From contig JBDSIM010000331.1 of the NCBI GenBank assembly GCA_039917935.1, forward strand, positions 1 through 6,733: DNA of 6,733 nucleotides. The letters are read 5' to 3'. This document shows, one piece after another, positions 1-6,728 of the stretch. The notes under the pieces were generated by a model. The model was not told the DNA's origin. It saw nothing but the letters and a program-made list of their open reading frames with translations, and ran no database searches. How positions within the stretch are numbered: position 1 is the first letter of the stretch; each line of letters begins with the position of its first letter. This DNA comes from Chryseosolibacter sp039917935. Lineage in GTDB: Bacteria; Bacteroidota; Bacteroidia; Cytophagales; Cyclobacteriaceae. A program made the translations under genes and the position numbers.

Positions 1-992
1 ACGCCTGTGGGTGATCCAGCCCCTGCGTTGTCACCGGCAGGCATAATACCGGGGTCATCCTGGTGCCAGTGGGCTGTAAACACATCTTGCCACGGACGTT
101 GATCTGCCTGCCAGAATCGCGTACCATCGTTGCTGAAATATCCTGCATTACCTCCTTCCATCACCCAGGAAGTACGGCAGGCAACCACCTGATCATCGTT
201 ATCGTTCTGCCACATGTCTCCGCGAGAATCAACGGCCAGTTCATAGGCATTTCTGAAATTATGGGCTAACACCTTCAAACCCTTTCCCTGGGTATCCATC
301 CGCAGGGCTAACCCTCCTACCCACACCTGCCCATCATCACTTTTCATTTGTCCTTTATTGGAAACATTGTACGGGGATCCCCCTGTGTAAACACTTCCCG
401 CGCGCAATGTCCAACCACTTTTATCCGTAACGATGTGCGGACCCGCGTTCCCCGTGTTGAAGTATAAATTTCCATCAGGACCGCCCAATACAGAGTGAAG
501 GGAATGGTCATGATCCAATCCTCCAAAACCTGTTAGCAATACCTCCTTTTTATCGGGCACATCATCTCCATTGCTATCTGTGTATACAATAAGGTTCGGC
601 GAACAGGACACAAAAACCCGGTTCCCAATCACGGCTATTCCCAATGGTGATACCAGATCCTTATCCTGGACAAAAACTTTTGATGCATCTGCCTTTCCGT
701 CTCCATCCGTGTCTTCCAGAATCACAACCCGATCACCTTTTCCGTGATGAAGCGCTTTCGTAGAGTCATTATTGAAATTCCTGTAATTGACAGCTTCAGT
801 AACCCATACCCGGCCTTTGATGTCAATATCCATATTAGTCGGATTGAAGAACATAGGCGATTCCGCCCACAAGGTTGCCTCCAGGTCATCCGGTAAAAAC
901 AAAAAAGGTTTATTTGGTGAGGATGTTTCTTTGTTCGTGTTACAACCTGAACACAAGAGCATAAAAACAAAAAATAAAGAATGATAACGCAT
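1..992 (-). CDS. PVC-type membrane-bound dehydrogenase lipoprotein, N-terminal 330 residues (3' end outside window)
   Basis: Reading the minus strand from the ATG at 992 gives 330 codons without a stop up to the window edge. The N-terminus MRYHSLFFVFMLLCSGC is a short lipoprotein signal, with Cys17 the likely lipidated residue, so the protein should be membrane-anchored on the outside. The mature part looks like the beta-propeller N-terminal region of the 'putative membrane-bound dehydrogenase' family common in Planctomycetes, Verrucomicrobia and Bacteroidota: blade-like repeats such as NPTNMDIDIKGRVWVTE (50-66) and GPDGNLYFNTGNAG (171-184), two aspartate-rich loops resembling calcium sites (DTDGDGKAD 94-102, DSNGDDVPD 139-147), a His-rich DHDHSLH stretch (160-166) and HWHQDDPG (308-315). 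Full-length relatives often continue into HEAT repeats and a c-type haem (CxxCH) domain; that part is not visible here. The start lies only 10 bases after the TIM-barrel gene stop, so the two are probably cotranscribed. The substrate is unknown; a sugar or sugar derivative is likely from context. Confidence 0.85.
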   Translation of the reverse strand, partial: MRYHSLFFVFMLLCSGCNTNKETSSPNKPFLFLPDDLEATLWAESPMFFNPTNMDIDIKGRVWVTEAVNYRNFNNDSTKALHHGKGDRVVILEDTDGDGKADASKVFVQDKDLVSPLGIAVIGNRVFVSCSPNLIVYTDSNGDDVPDKKEVLLTGFGGLDHDHSLHSVLGGPDGNLYFNTGNAGPHIVTDKSGWTLRAGSVYTGGSPYNVSNKGQMKSDDGQVWVGGLALRMDTQGKGLKVLAHNFRNAYELAVDSRGDMWQNDNDDQVVACRTSWVMEGGNAGYFSNDGTRFWQADQRPWQDVFTAHWHQDDPGIMPAGDNAGAGSPTG

Positions 993-1002
993 GATTGTGG
1001 GG

Positions 1003-1878
1003 CTAACGAAATAGCGCTTTTAAAAAAGTTGAATTATGCTGATAACTTTCAACCATGTCAGCATCCTTTGGCGTAGCCCCTTCTATCTGCATCCAACCAT
1101 GGCCAATATATTCCATTTCCATCAAAGACTGACTGATTCCTTTCCAGTCCATTGTTCCCGTACCCAAAAGGAAACCATTTTCCTTTATATGCAATTCGCA
1201 GATAGCATCTTTTCCAAGCCACTTAATTTCCTTCATAACATCATATCCTGCATCGGCAGCATTTCTGAAATCATAGTATACCTGAACACTTTTTGAGCCC
1301 ACCTTTTGAATAATATCCATGGTTTCTTCCGCGCTCAGATAGGATTCAATTCCCAGGGTGACGCCCATTTTTTCGGCCTTTGGTGCTACCATCTTTAATC
1401 GACGGATTACTTCATTCTTACCTTTCTCATCATTGCGAAGGTCATTTTTAGAAAAGAAAGCCAGCAGTATTACTCTGACACCGAATTTTTTTGCTACATC
1501 CACCGCATCCCAAACCCATTGTTCCGTTCGCGGTTCGGATTTGTAGGGTACATTATTCAGTTCACCTATCGCAAGGCTCGCAATTTTAATACCGGTCTTC
1601 CGCGACTCTGATAAATAAGCCTCTTGCAATGTCGCATCACGCAGATGCATATTGTTCTTATCCGATCCTAAATTTACCTGGATGCCTTCGAGTCCAATTT
1701 TTTTAGCAACTTCAAATACACCCATGTCACTGTTTTTTCCAATAGACCAATCGCATGCGCCGATCTTCAGTTTACTCGTCAAACCAAAGGGGGTAGACTG
1801 GGTCAGGAAACCGCTGCTGACCAATCCTGTCAGCAAAGCAGAACGTTTTAATAATTGTCTTCGGCTTATCATATTCAT
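1003..1878 (-). CDS. Tat-exported sugar isomerase/epimerase-like TIM-barrel protein (xylose isomerase-like / AP endonuclease 2 superfamily)
   Basis: This 291-residue protein begins with a twin-arginine signal: SRRQLLK (5-11), then a hydrophobic stretch to about residue 25, so it is probably exported folded, with metal bound. The rest (about 36-291) is a xylose-isomerase-like TIM barrel of ordinary length. The four metal ligands expected in this superfamily are in order: Glu178 (GIESY), Asp203 (YYDFRNA), His230 (ELHIKEN) and Glu266 (QIEGA), so the site looks intact and divalent-metal dependent. Databases usually name relatives 'sugar phosphate isomerase/epimerase', but a periplasmic enzyme is unlikely to see phosphorylated sugars. 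Epimerisation, isomerisation or elimination on a free or oxidised sugar or glycoside is more plausible (inference). Either Met1 or Met3 (start at 1872) could initiate; both keep the Tat motif. It is followed after 10 bases by the dehydrogenase lipoprotein gene, suggesting joint function. The family is clear; the exact reaction is not. Confidence 0.9.
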   Translation of the reverse strand: MNMISRRQLLKRSALLTGLVSSGFLTQSTPFGLTSKLKIGACDWSIGKNSDMGVFEVAKKIGLEGIQVNLGSDKNNMHLRDATLQEAYLSESRKTGIKIASLAIGELNNVPYKSEPRTEQWVWDAVDVAKKFGVRVILLAFFSKNDLRNDEKGKNEVIRRLKMVAPKAEKMGVTLGIESYLSAEETMDIIQKVGSKSVQVYYDFRNAADAGYDVMKEIKWLGKDAICELHIKENGFLLGTGTMDWKGISQSLMEMEYIGHGWMQIEGATPKDADMVESYQHNSTFLKALFR

Positions 1879-1906
1879 TCGGATGGTATGGATGCTGAAT
1901 GTAGGG

Positions 1907-1997
1907 TAATTTTACAGAATATTCATACAAAAAATTTGAATGATGCAACTTTTCTGATGCCAGAATTTGTGCGCTATTTCATGTCCCTGTAAAATTA
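1907..1997. repeat. Perfect 11-bp inverted repeat (69-base spacer) between the deacetylase and TIM-barrel genes
   Basis: The plus strand has TAATTTTACAG at 1907-1917 and its exact reverse complement CTGTAAAATTA at 1987-1997. The arms lie near either end of the 133-base gap between the deacetylase stop and the TIM-barrel start. The pairing does not extend beyond 11 bp on either side. The gap shows no convincing Bacteroidota promoter and no GC stem with a T-run. The repeat could be a paired binding site, the base of an RNA structure, or the ends of a small degraded element; none of these is shown by the sequence alone. Confidence 0.6.
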
Positions 1998-2011
1998 GCA
2001 GACCCATGACA

Positions 2012-2872
2012 CTAAGGCTTGAGATCTGCGTATGAAATAAGTTGAATACCCATTTCGCCAATAACCTTTTTTACTTCACCACTTGTCCACAAATCCGTGA
2101 CCCCTTGTCTATCCATGGCCACATCTTCATATCCGATATGATTGATAGCGCGAAGCTCTGGCGAATCCAACCCAGGATGATCAACAAATAAATATGTTTT
2201 GCCGGATTCCAATTTTCGAAGCATAGCGATAAAACTTTTCGTTTTCTCCTCCCTGGTTTTATGTGGACCATCATATGAAACAGATTTTACACCGAAATTC
2301 ACAGGATCAATGTCAATCTTATACTCACTAGCGAGTTTTGCAGCCATTTGTTTGACCTGCTCATTCAAAGAAGTACATCCCATGTGGGAAGAAATATGAC
2401 TAATACGGGGTATTTTTTTTAACGCCAGTTCAATCTGGGCCCTGAATTCTTTTTCAATCTCTTCAATGTTCAGCCCGTGATCCATGATGGCACCCCCGGG
2501 ATAGTTTTTATTTGGCCTTACCATGGGATAAAAATATCCGTTTTCATCTTGCAAACTTGGGCATTGCGTTAAAGGACGCCATTTAACATTATCCCATTCG
2601 CTGGTAATAGCAAGGTGAATTCCGACATCAACCTTCGGATGAGCCTCCAGCATGGCAACCGCCTCCGGGAACCATGGCGACGGAACAATTACTTCAATCG
2701 AAGTCTCAATGCCCTCCGTATAAGCTTTTAAAATCGCTTCATTTCCGGAATGGGAATACCCCATATCATCTCCGCGAATAATTAATCGCGGTCCATGCTG
2801 ACTATAGCTCAACGTACCGGCTAACAGAAGGGCGAACATCATGGATATTTTCGTTTGCATAATTTTTATCAT
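2012..2872 (-). CDS. Exported ChbG/HpnK (YdjC-like) family carbohydrate deacetylase
   Basis: The 286-residue product has an N-terminal Sec signal (hydrophobic core about 11-21) with a likely signal peptidase I cut after LSYS, leaving Gln25 first, as is common in Bacteroidota. The mature protein matches the YdjC-like/ChbG family, metal-dependent deacetylases with a TIM-barrel-like fold; E. coli ChbG removes an acetyl group from chitooligosaccharides. Visible hallmarks are RGDDMGYS (33-40, with Asp35 and Asp36), GIHLAIT (84-90, His86), HISSHMG (159-165, His163) and VDHPG (230-234). Asp36, His86 and His163 are the probable metal ligands, and Asp35 or His232 may serve in catalysis. Its ATG overlaps the rhamnosidase TGA as ATGA, which favours this start over Met5 (start at 2860) and suggests translational coupling. 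The pairing hints that it deacetylates a rhamnose-containing or pectin-like oligosaccharide, but the substrate is not shown, and many exported members of the family have no assigned activity. Confidence 0.9.
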   Translation of the reverse strand: MIKIMQTKISMMFALLLAGTLSYSQHGPRLIIRGDDMGYSHSGNEAILKAYTEGIETSIEVIVPSPWFPEAVAMLEAHPKVDVGIHLAITSEWDNVKWRPLTQCPSLQDENGYFYPMVRPNKNYPGGAIMDHGLNIEEIEKEFRAQIELALKKIPRISHISSHMGCTSLNEQVKQMAAKLASEYKIDIDPVNFGVKSVSYDGPHKTREEKTKSFIAMLRKLESGKTYLFVDHPGLDSPELRAINHIGYEDVAMDRQGVTDLWTSGEVKKVIGEMGIQLISYADLKP

Positions 2873-5619
2873 TTATAATCTGCCGAGAATGAATAACTAC
2901 CCGAACCAATAACCACCTCAGCATAGCCATTTTCATATTTACCAGTAACTACTTTTCTGCCATCCTGCTGAATGCTGTTGCCATTGGAACACGGAATATG
3001 TACAATCGCTGTTGTATTTGGTGGTATGCTGACTTTCCATTCAAATTTGCTACCTAAAATTCTCCAATCGCTCACGATTTCACCTTGAACAGAATAATAA
3101 CTTCCCTTTGCCCAGGTAAGATCACCTGCGGGCTGGGGCTTCAGAACGATTTTTTTAAACCCCGGTGATCCGGGATTTATACCCAACAAAGAACGAAAGA
3201 ACCATTCGGTGATTGAACCAAACATCGGGTGATTCTGGGATGGATACATTTCAGGATACTCCCAGGTTTCCCATAAAGTGGTTGCACCTTTGTCGAGCAT
3301 ATGCCCCCAGCCGGGAAATCCTTTTGCGTTGGCAACGGCATAAGCCACATCATTTCTATTGTTTTCGCGCAACACATCAAACATCATTTTAACACCAAAA
3401 ATACCCGCCGACACATGACCATTATGCCTGGCAAATTCGTCAAGCAATACTTTCATCGTAGCTTCCTTTTCAGGGGAGAAATCATACCATAATGCAAAGA
3501 TTTGCGCGGCTTGGGTCGCGTTGTCAAATCTCCCCGTACCGGGCACTAAATATTTTTTGACAATGGCACCTTTGATGTTGTCTGAAAGTCGGGCATACTT
3601 CACGGAATCTTCTTGCTTTCCCAGAATACCGGCAAACGTTGAAGCCAATGCGGAGTGGTGATAATAAAACGAGGCCGCGGAAAAAGCTTCCGCCCTGGGA
3701 TCTAAAGCTTCATGGTCACCAATATCCCAATGAAAAAGTCCGTCAACAGCTTTTGATTGGAGGAAGTCCATCTGCCGTACAATACCGTCGTAATTGCTTT
3801 CGATTATATTTTTATCACCGTAAAAATCGAACAATTGTTTCTGTAAAAAAGGAAAGGCCAACTGCCAGCCTAGGGGCCCTGAATCACCACCATATCCCCT
3901 ATCAGCGATCCCTGTATGGGGTGCAATTTCGGTAATACCGCCATCGGGTTGTTGTTCATTGGCAAAATCCCGGACAGACTTGCGGTAAAAATTCGACATG
4001 TCAAAATTGTAGATAAAGGCATTCGCAGTAACAACCATGTCTGCACCATAACCCATTTTTTCTCTCGCTGGGCAATCTGACTGAACACTAAAAACGTTAC
4101 TTAGAAAGGTCCATCGAATCACTTCGTTTAATTTTGTGAACATTTCGTTTGAACAGCTAAAGGTGCCCGATTTTTTCAAGTCTGCATTTAACCGCAGGCC
4201 TTCAATGTCTTCAAGGGTTGGCTTACCTGGCCAACCCGTGACCTCCACGTAGCGGAAACCATGGAAGGTAAACTGAGGCGCCCAGATCTCAGTTCCTTTT
4301 CCTTTCAGCGTATAACCGTCCTCCTGCCAGGCCGTGGGAGGTGCCCCCGGTCCAGCCGGAATGCCACCCTTTCGGATCTGCGTCATGACAGTTGTATTAT
4401 AGTTAAGTGTCCCATCCTTGTAGATGTCTTCACCATATCGCAACCTGATATTTGTTCCAGCAGGGCCCTTCACTTTGATCCTGGCAATACCTGCAAAATT
4501 TTGCCCCATGTCCACGATAAAAGTATCGCGTCGAGGTTCCGTTATACCTTTGGGTTTTAATACTTTTGTAATCCTTACAGGAGGTTGCAACTGAACCGAT
4601 AACATTCCTGCCGGGCCCTGAACCTCAACCGCCGGTGACCAGCTTTTATTCATTTTAGCAATTGTATTCCATCCGGGTTGCTCCCACCTTGCATCATAGT
4701 GTTCTCCTATGTAAACATTGTTGCGGACGATAGGACCTGGGGCGGTCTGCCATGATTGATCCGTAGGAATGATGTGAATGGAATTATCCGAATACTGAAT
4801 CCTGATCTCCGCTTTAACGCAAGGACGCCCGGTCTCCTGATACTGGCGTAGATCCCATCGTCCGAAAAGTTTGATGGGGAGGGGATTCCACCAACCATTC
4901 CCCAGCATGACTCCGGCAACATTCCTGCCCTTCTGAATCTGATCCGTTATATCATGAACGGCATACAATACTTGCTTTCGATAGGTTGTCCACCCGGGAT
5001 CAAGCACATTATTGCTAATCTTCTTTCCGTTGAGATAAGCTTCATAATACCCCAATCCTGAAATATATAATTTGGCCGATGAGATCGTTTTTGCAGCGTT
5101 GAATTCCCTGCGAAACAACGGCATGCGGTCATCTTTGAAATAATCTTCGTCCTTCGCTGGATTTTTTCTTCCATCGCCAATCCATTTTGCACGCCAGTCA
5201 GAAGACGATAACATCGCAGTTTCAAAATACGCATGCCCGCTCCAATCTGAAAGCTCATTTTTACTGTTATAAACTCTTACGCGCCAATAATACCGGGTAA
5301 AAGATTTTAACGGTTTACCGGAATAGACAATGTGAATATTCTTATCAGCGTTGATTTTTCCACTGCTCCAAACATTTCCCTCCGCATGGCTAATGCTCAC
5401 CTGATTATCACTAACAATAATCTCATAAGCGGATTGGATCTGGTCTTTTTCAGAGGCTATAAAGTTCCAACTAAGCCTGGGTAATCTGGTATCAATACCC
5501 AAAGGATTTATCAGGTATTCGCATGAGAGGGAGACCGGTTGCAAAGGCGATTTTGCCCATACAGGAATGCAAAAAATGGCTAATACGGAAATCGAAAATA
5601 TGGTGAACACTCTGGCCAT
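2869..5619 (-). CDS. Secreted alpha-L-rhamnosidase, glycoside hydrolase family 78
   Basis: The 916-residue protein hydrolyses terminal alpha-L-rhamnose from polysaccharides or glycosides by an inverting mechanism (family knowledge). A Sec signal occupies residues 1-22, with a likely cut after PVWA. Domains in order: an Ig/fibronectin-like N-terminal domain (about 28-135), a beta-sandwich 'Bac_rhamnosid_N' domain (about 160-335), a second beta domain (about 345-480), the (alpha/alpha)6 catalytic barrel (about 485-815) and a C-terminal beta domain (about 820-912). The catalytic signature is DCPAREKMGYGAD (515-527): Asp515, Glu520 and Asp527 have the same spacing as the essential acidic triplet of characterised GH78 enzymes, with Glu520 the probable general acid. 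Glu784 in TLWETWE is the probable base. Length and architecture are normal and no key residue is missing. In-frame TGA and TAA stops near 5676-5684 with no ATG between leave 5619 as the only ATG start. It overlaps the deacetylase gene by four bases. Secretion to the periplasm or beyond is likely; the substrate is undetermined. Confidence 0.97.
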   Translation of the reverse strand: MARVFTIFSISVLAIFCIPVWAKSPLQPVSLSCEYLINPLGIDTRLPRLSWNFIASEKDQIQSAYEIIVSDNQVSISHAEGNVWSSGKINADKNIHIVYSGKPLKSFTRYYWRVRVYNSKNELSDWSGHAYFETAMLSSSDWRAKWIGDGRKNPAKDEDYFKDDRMPLFRREFNAAKTISSAKLYISGLGYYEAYLNGKKISNNVLDPGWTTYRKQVLYAVHDITDQIQKGRNVAGVMLGNGWWNPLPIKLFGRWDLRQYQETGRPCVKAEIRIQYSDNSIHIIPTDQSWQTAPGPIVRNNVYIGEHYDARWEQPGWNTIAKMNKSWSPAVEVQGPAGMLSVQLQPPVRITKVLKPKGITEPRRDTFIVDMGQNFAGIARIKVKGPAGTNIRLRYGEDIYKDGTLNYNTTVMTQIRKGGIPAGPGAPPTAWQEDGYTLKGKGTEIWAPQFTFHGFRYVEVTGWPGKPTLEDIEGLRLNADLKKSGTFSCSNEMFTKLNEVIRWTFLSNVFSVQSDCPAREKMGYGADMVVTANAFIYNFDMSNFYRKSVRDFANEQQPDGGITEIAPHTGIADRGYGGDSGPLGWQLAFPFLQKQLFDFYGDKNIIESNYDGIVRQMDFLQSKAVDGLFHWDIGDHEALDPRAEAFSAASFYYHHSALASTFAGILGKQEDSVKYARLSDNIKGAIVKKYLVPGTGRFDNATQAAQIFALWYDFSPEKEATMKVLLDEFARHNGHVSAGIFGVKMMFDVLRENNRNDVAYAVANAKGFPGWGHMLDKGATTLWETWEYPEMYPSQNHPMFGSITEWFFRSLLGINPGSPGFKKIVLKPQPAGDLTWAKGSYYSVQGEIVSDWRILGSKFEWKVSIPPNTTAIVHIPCSNGNSIQQDGRKVVTGKYENGYAEVVIGSGSYSFSADYK

Positions 5620-5666
5620 TACGGGAGGGTTAATTTCATGGTAAGCTACTGGTGAATTGGGCGGTA

Positions 5667-5674
5667 CAAAATCA
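5667..5674 (-). promoter_or_regulatory. Possible Bacteroidota-type -7 promoter element for the rhamnosidase-deacetylase operon
   Basis: On the minus strand this is TGATTTTG, matching five of the six fixed positions of the Bacteroidota -7 consensus TAnnTTTG. A poor -33 candidate (TTTA) lies about 21 bases upstream, inside the inverted repeat. Transcription would begin near 5660, giving a leader of about 40 bases. The match is weak and AT-rich DNA makes chance hits common. Confidence 0.25.
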
Positions 5675-5690
5675 ATTTATCAGGTGCAGG

Positions 5691-5719
5691 GATTTTAAAT
5701 AGTGAAAGAATTTAAAATC
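5691..5719. repeat. Perfect AT-rich 10-bp inverted repeat, 9-base spacer, upstream of the rhamnosidase
   Basis: The plus strand reads GATTTTAAAT (5691-5700), a spacer AGTGAAAGA, then ATTTAAAATC (5710-5719): a perfect inverted repeat between the oxidoreductase stop and the rhamnosidase start. On the minus strand the second arm is followed by CCCTGC, not a run of T, and the stem has only one G-C pair, so an intrinsic terminator is unlikely. Its position just upstream of the possible -7 element at 5667-5674 fits a regulator binding site (inference). A related half-site, GATTTAAAG, occurs on the minus strand at 5748-5756. Confidence 0.7.
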
Positions 5720-5756
5720 GCAAGATGGTCTCATTATCTTGATTTGGCTTTAAATC

Positions 5757-6728
5757 TTAATGCTTCAATTTTTTTTCCACAACATCCGCTGGGTACTTCA
5801 GCGCAAGCTTTCTGATTTCATAACTGAACTCTTTAAACGTTTCCTCCCAAAGCTTCGCTTCTTCTGCAGTATAAGAATGAAAACCATTGGCATTGGCAAC
5901 TCCTTTTCCGCCTGATTTGACTATATCATCAATCAGCCTCGGCACTTCAGTTGAATTGTTTAGGGTAGGGAACAGATCTTTCATTACAGCGTGGTACGCT
6001 TGCACACCCGTAAGGTCCATCCAGCGAAATACACCCACAAGTGTCATCCAATAGCCAGGGTTATTCCGGCACGCCCGGTCGACATCCTCTACCGTTGCAT
6101 AACCATTCTCTACCAGGTAAAATGCTTCACGGTACATGGCATACATCAATCGGTTTGTGATAAAACCCCTGATATCTTTTCTGACTAACGTAGGTTCTTT
6201 ACTCCATCCTTCTGATAACGAATACAAATATTCGCCTTTTGAAACATCGCTGAGTTCTCCGCAAATAATTTCCAGAAAACGGGTTGTGTGCGAGGGTTCG
6301 GCCCAGTGCAATCCGAAAAAACGTTCGGGGTATTTCGTTTCCTTTTGCAAAATACTAATGGGAATGGCGGAGGTGTTGCTAGTTAAAAGGGCATCCGCTT
6401 TGATTACCACCTCTATCTTTTCAAACACTGATTTTTTAATGGCCAGATCCTCCAGAGTGCATTCGATTACCAAAGCACAATCCGCCAAATTATTGTAGTC
6501 GGCTGTAATGAAAAGTTTTTTTTCAATAGTTGCCGGATCATGTGGCGTTAATCCTTCCTGTTTTGATTTTACTAAATGATCCCTGATGCGTTTGCCGGCA
6601 TGTTGAAGGTCACTTTCAATCGGCGCGATGGCCACTACCGGATGGCCCGCCATCAGCAAACAAGTGGCAATACTGCAACCCATTAAGCCCAGTCCGACAA
6701 CGCCTATCGGGATATTTTGAGATTCCAT
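5757..6728 (-). CDS. 3-hydroxyacyl-CoA dehydrogenase family oxidoreductase, atypical cofactor and active-site loops
   Basis: The 323-residue cytoplasmic protein has no signal peptide and the usual length for a stand-alone member. A Rossmann domain (about 6-187) opens with the nucleotide-binding GLGLMG (12-17), followed by the Glu-containing VIECTLED (87-94), SNTSAIPIS (117-125) and the catalytic loop GLHWAEP (139-145). His141 and Glu153 are 12 residues apart, exactly as the His-Glu catalytic pair of human HADH. The helical C-terminal domain (about 188-323) begins with RGFITNRL and has the expected MDLTG and GFHSY stretches. Two departures stand out: the acidic residue that normally ends beta-2 and holds the NAD ribose is Ala35, and the usual HFFNP is HWAEP. 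It may therefore use a different cofactor or a non-CoA substrate such as a sugar acid, as in the related lambda-crystallin/gulonate dehydrogenases (inference). Only five bases precede the ATG, so an earlier start cannot be excluded, although Met1 lies sensibly just before beta-1. Confidence 0.92.
   Translation of the reverse strand: MESQNIPIGVVGLGLMGCSIATCLLMAGHPVVAIAPIESDLQHAGKRIRDHLVKSKQEGLTPHDPATIEKKLFITADYNNLADCALVIECTLEDLAIKKSVFEKIEVVIKADALLTSNTSAIPISILQKETKYPERFFGLHWAEPSHTTRFLEIICGELSDVSKGEYLYSLSEGWSKEPTLVRKDIRGFITNRLMYAMYREAFYLVENGYATVEDVDRACRNNPGYWMTLVGVFRWMDLTGVQAYHAVMKDLFPTLNNSTEVPRLIDDIVKSGGKGVANANGFHSYTAEEAKLWEETFKEFSYEIRKLALKYPADVVEKKLKH

Noticed and set aside
63..269. Plus-strand 68-codon open frame
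   Set aside because: It is antisense to the dehydrogenase propeller, which has a continuous frame here with family motifs.
722..970. Minus-strand 82-codon open frame inside the dehydrogenase gene
   Set aside because: It is out of frame with the 330-codon frame starting at 992, which has a lipoprotein signal and propeller motifs; the shorter frame has no recognisable features.
1976..1983. ATTTCATG shared with 5633-5640 as a common regulatory motif of both intergenic gaps
   Set aside because: An 8-base match between two gaps of about 135 bases is expected fairly often by chance, and the flanks do not agree.
1879..2011. A promoter for the TIM-barrel gene
   Set aside because: TTTTTTG and several TA-rich stretches are present, but none gives a credible TAnnTTTG with a TTTG at proper spacing; the gene may be read through from the rhamnosidase operon.
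4261..4560. Plus-strand 99-codon open frame
   Set aside because: It lies wholly antisense to a well-supported part of the GH78 gene and its translation shows no domain-like pattern.
5741..5756. Short stem GATTT/AAATC immediately after the oxidoreductase stop, considered as a terminator
   Set aside because: Only 5 bp, AT-rich and with no following T-run on the minus strand; too weak to call.
6136..6498. Plus-strand 120-codon open frame
   Set aside because: It is antisense to the conserved Rossmann and His141/Glu153 region of the oxidoreductase; nothing in its translation is recognisable.
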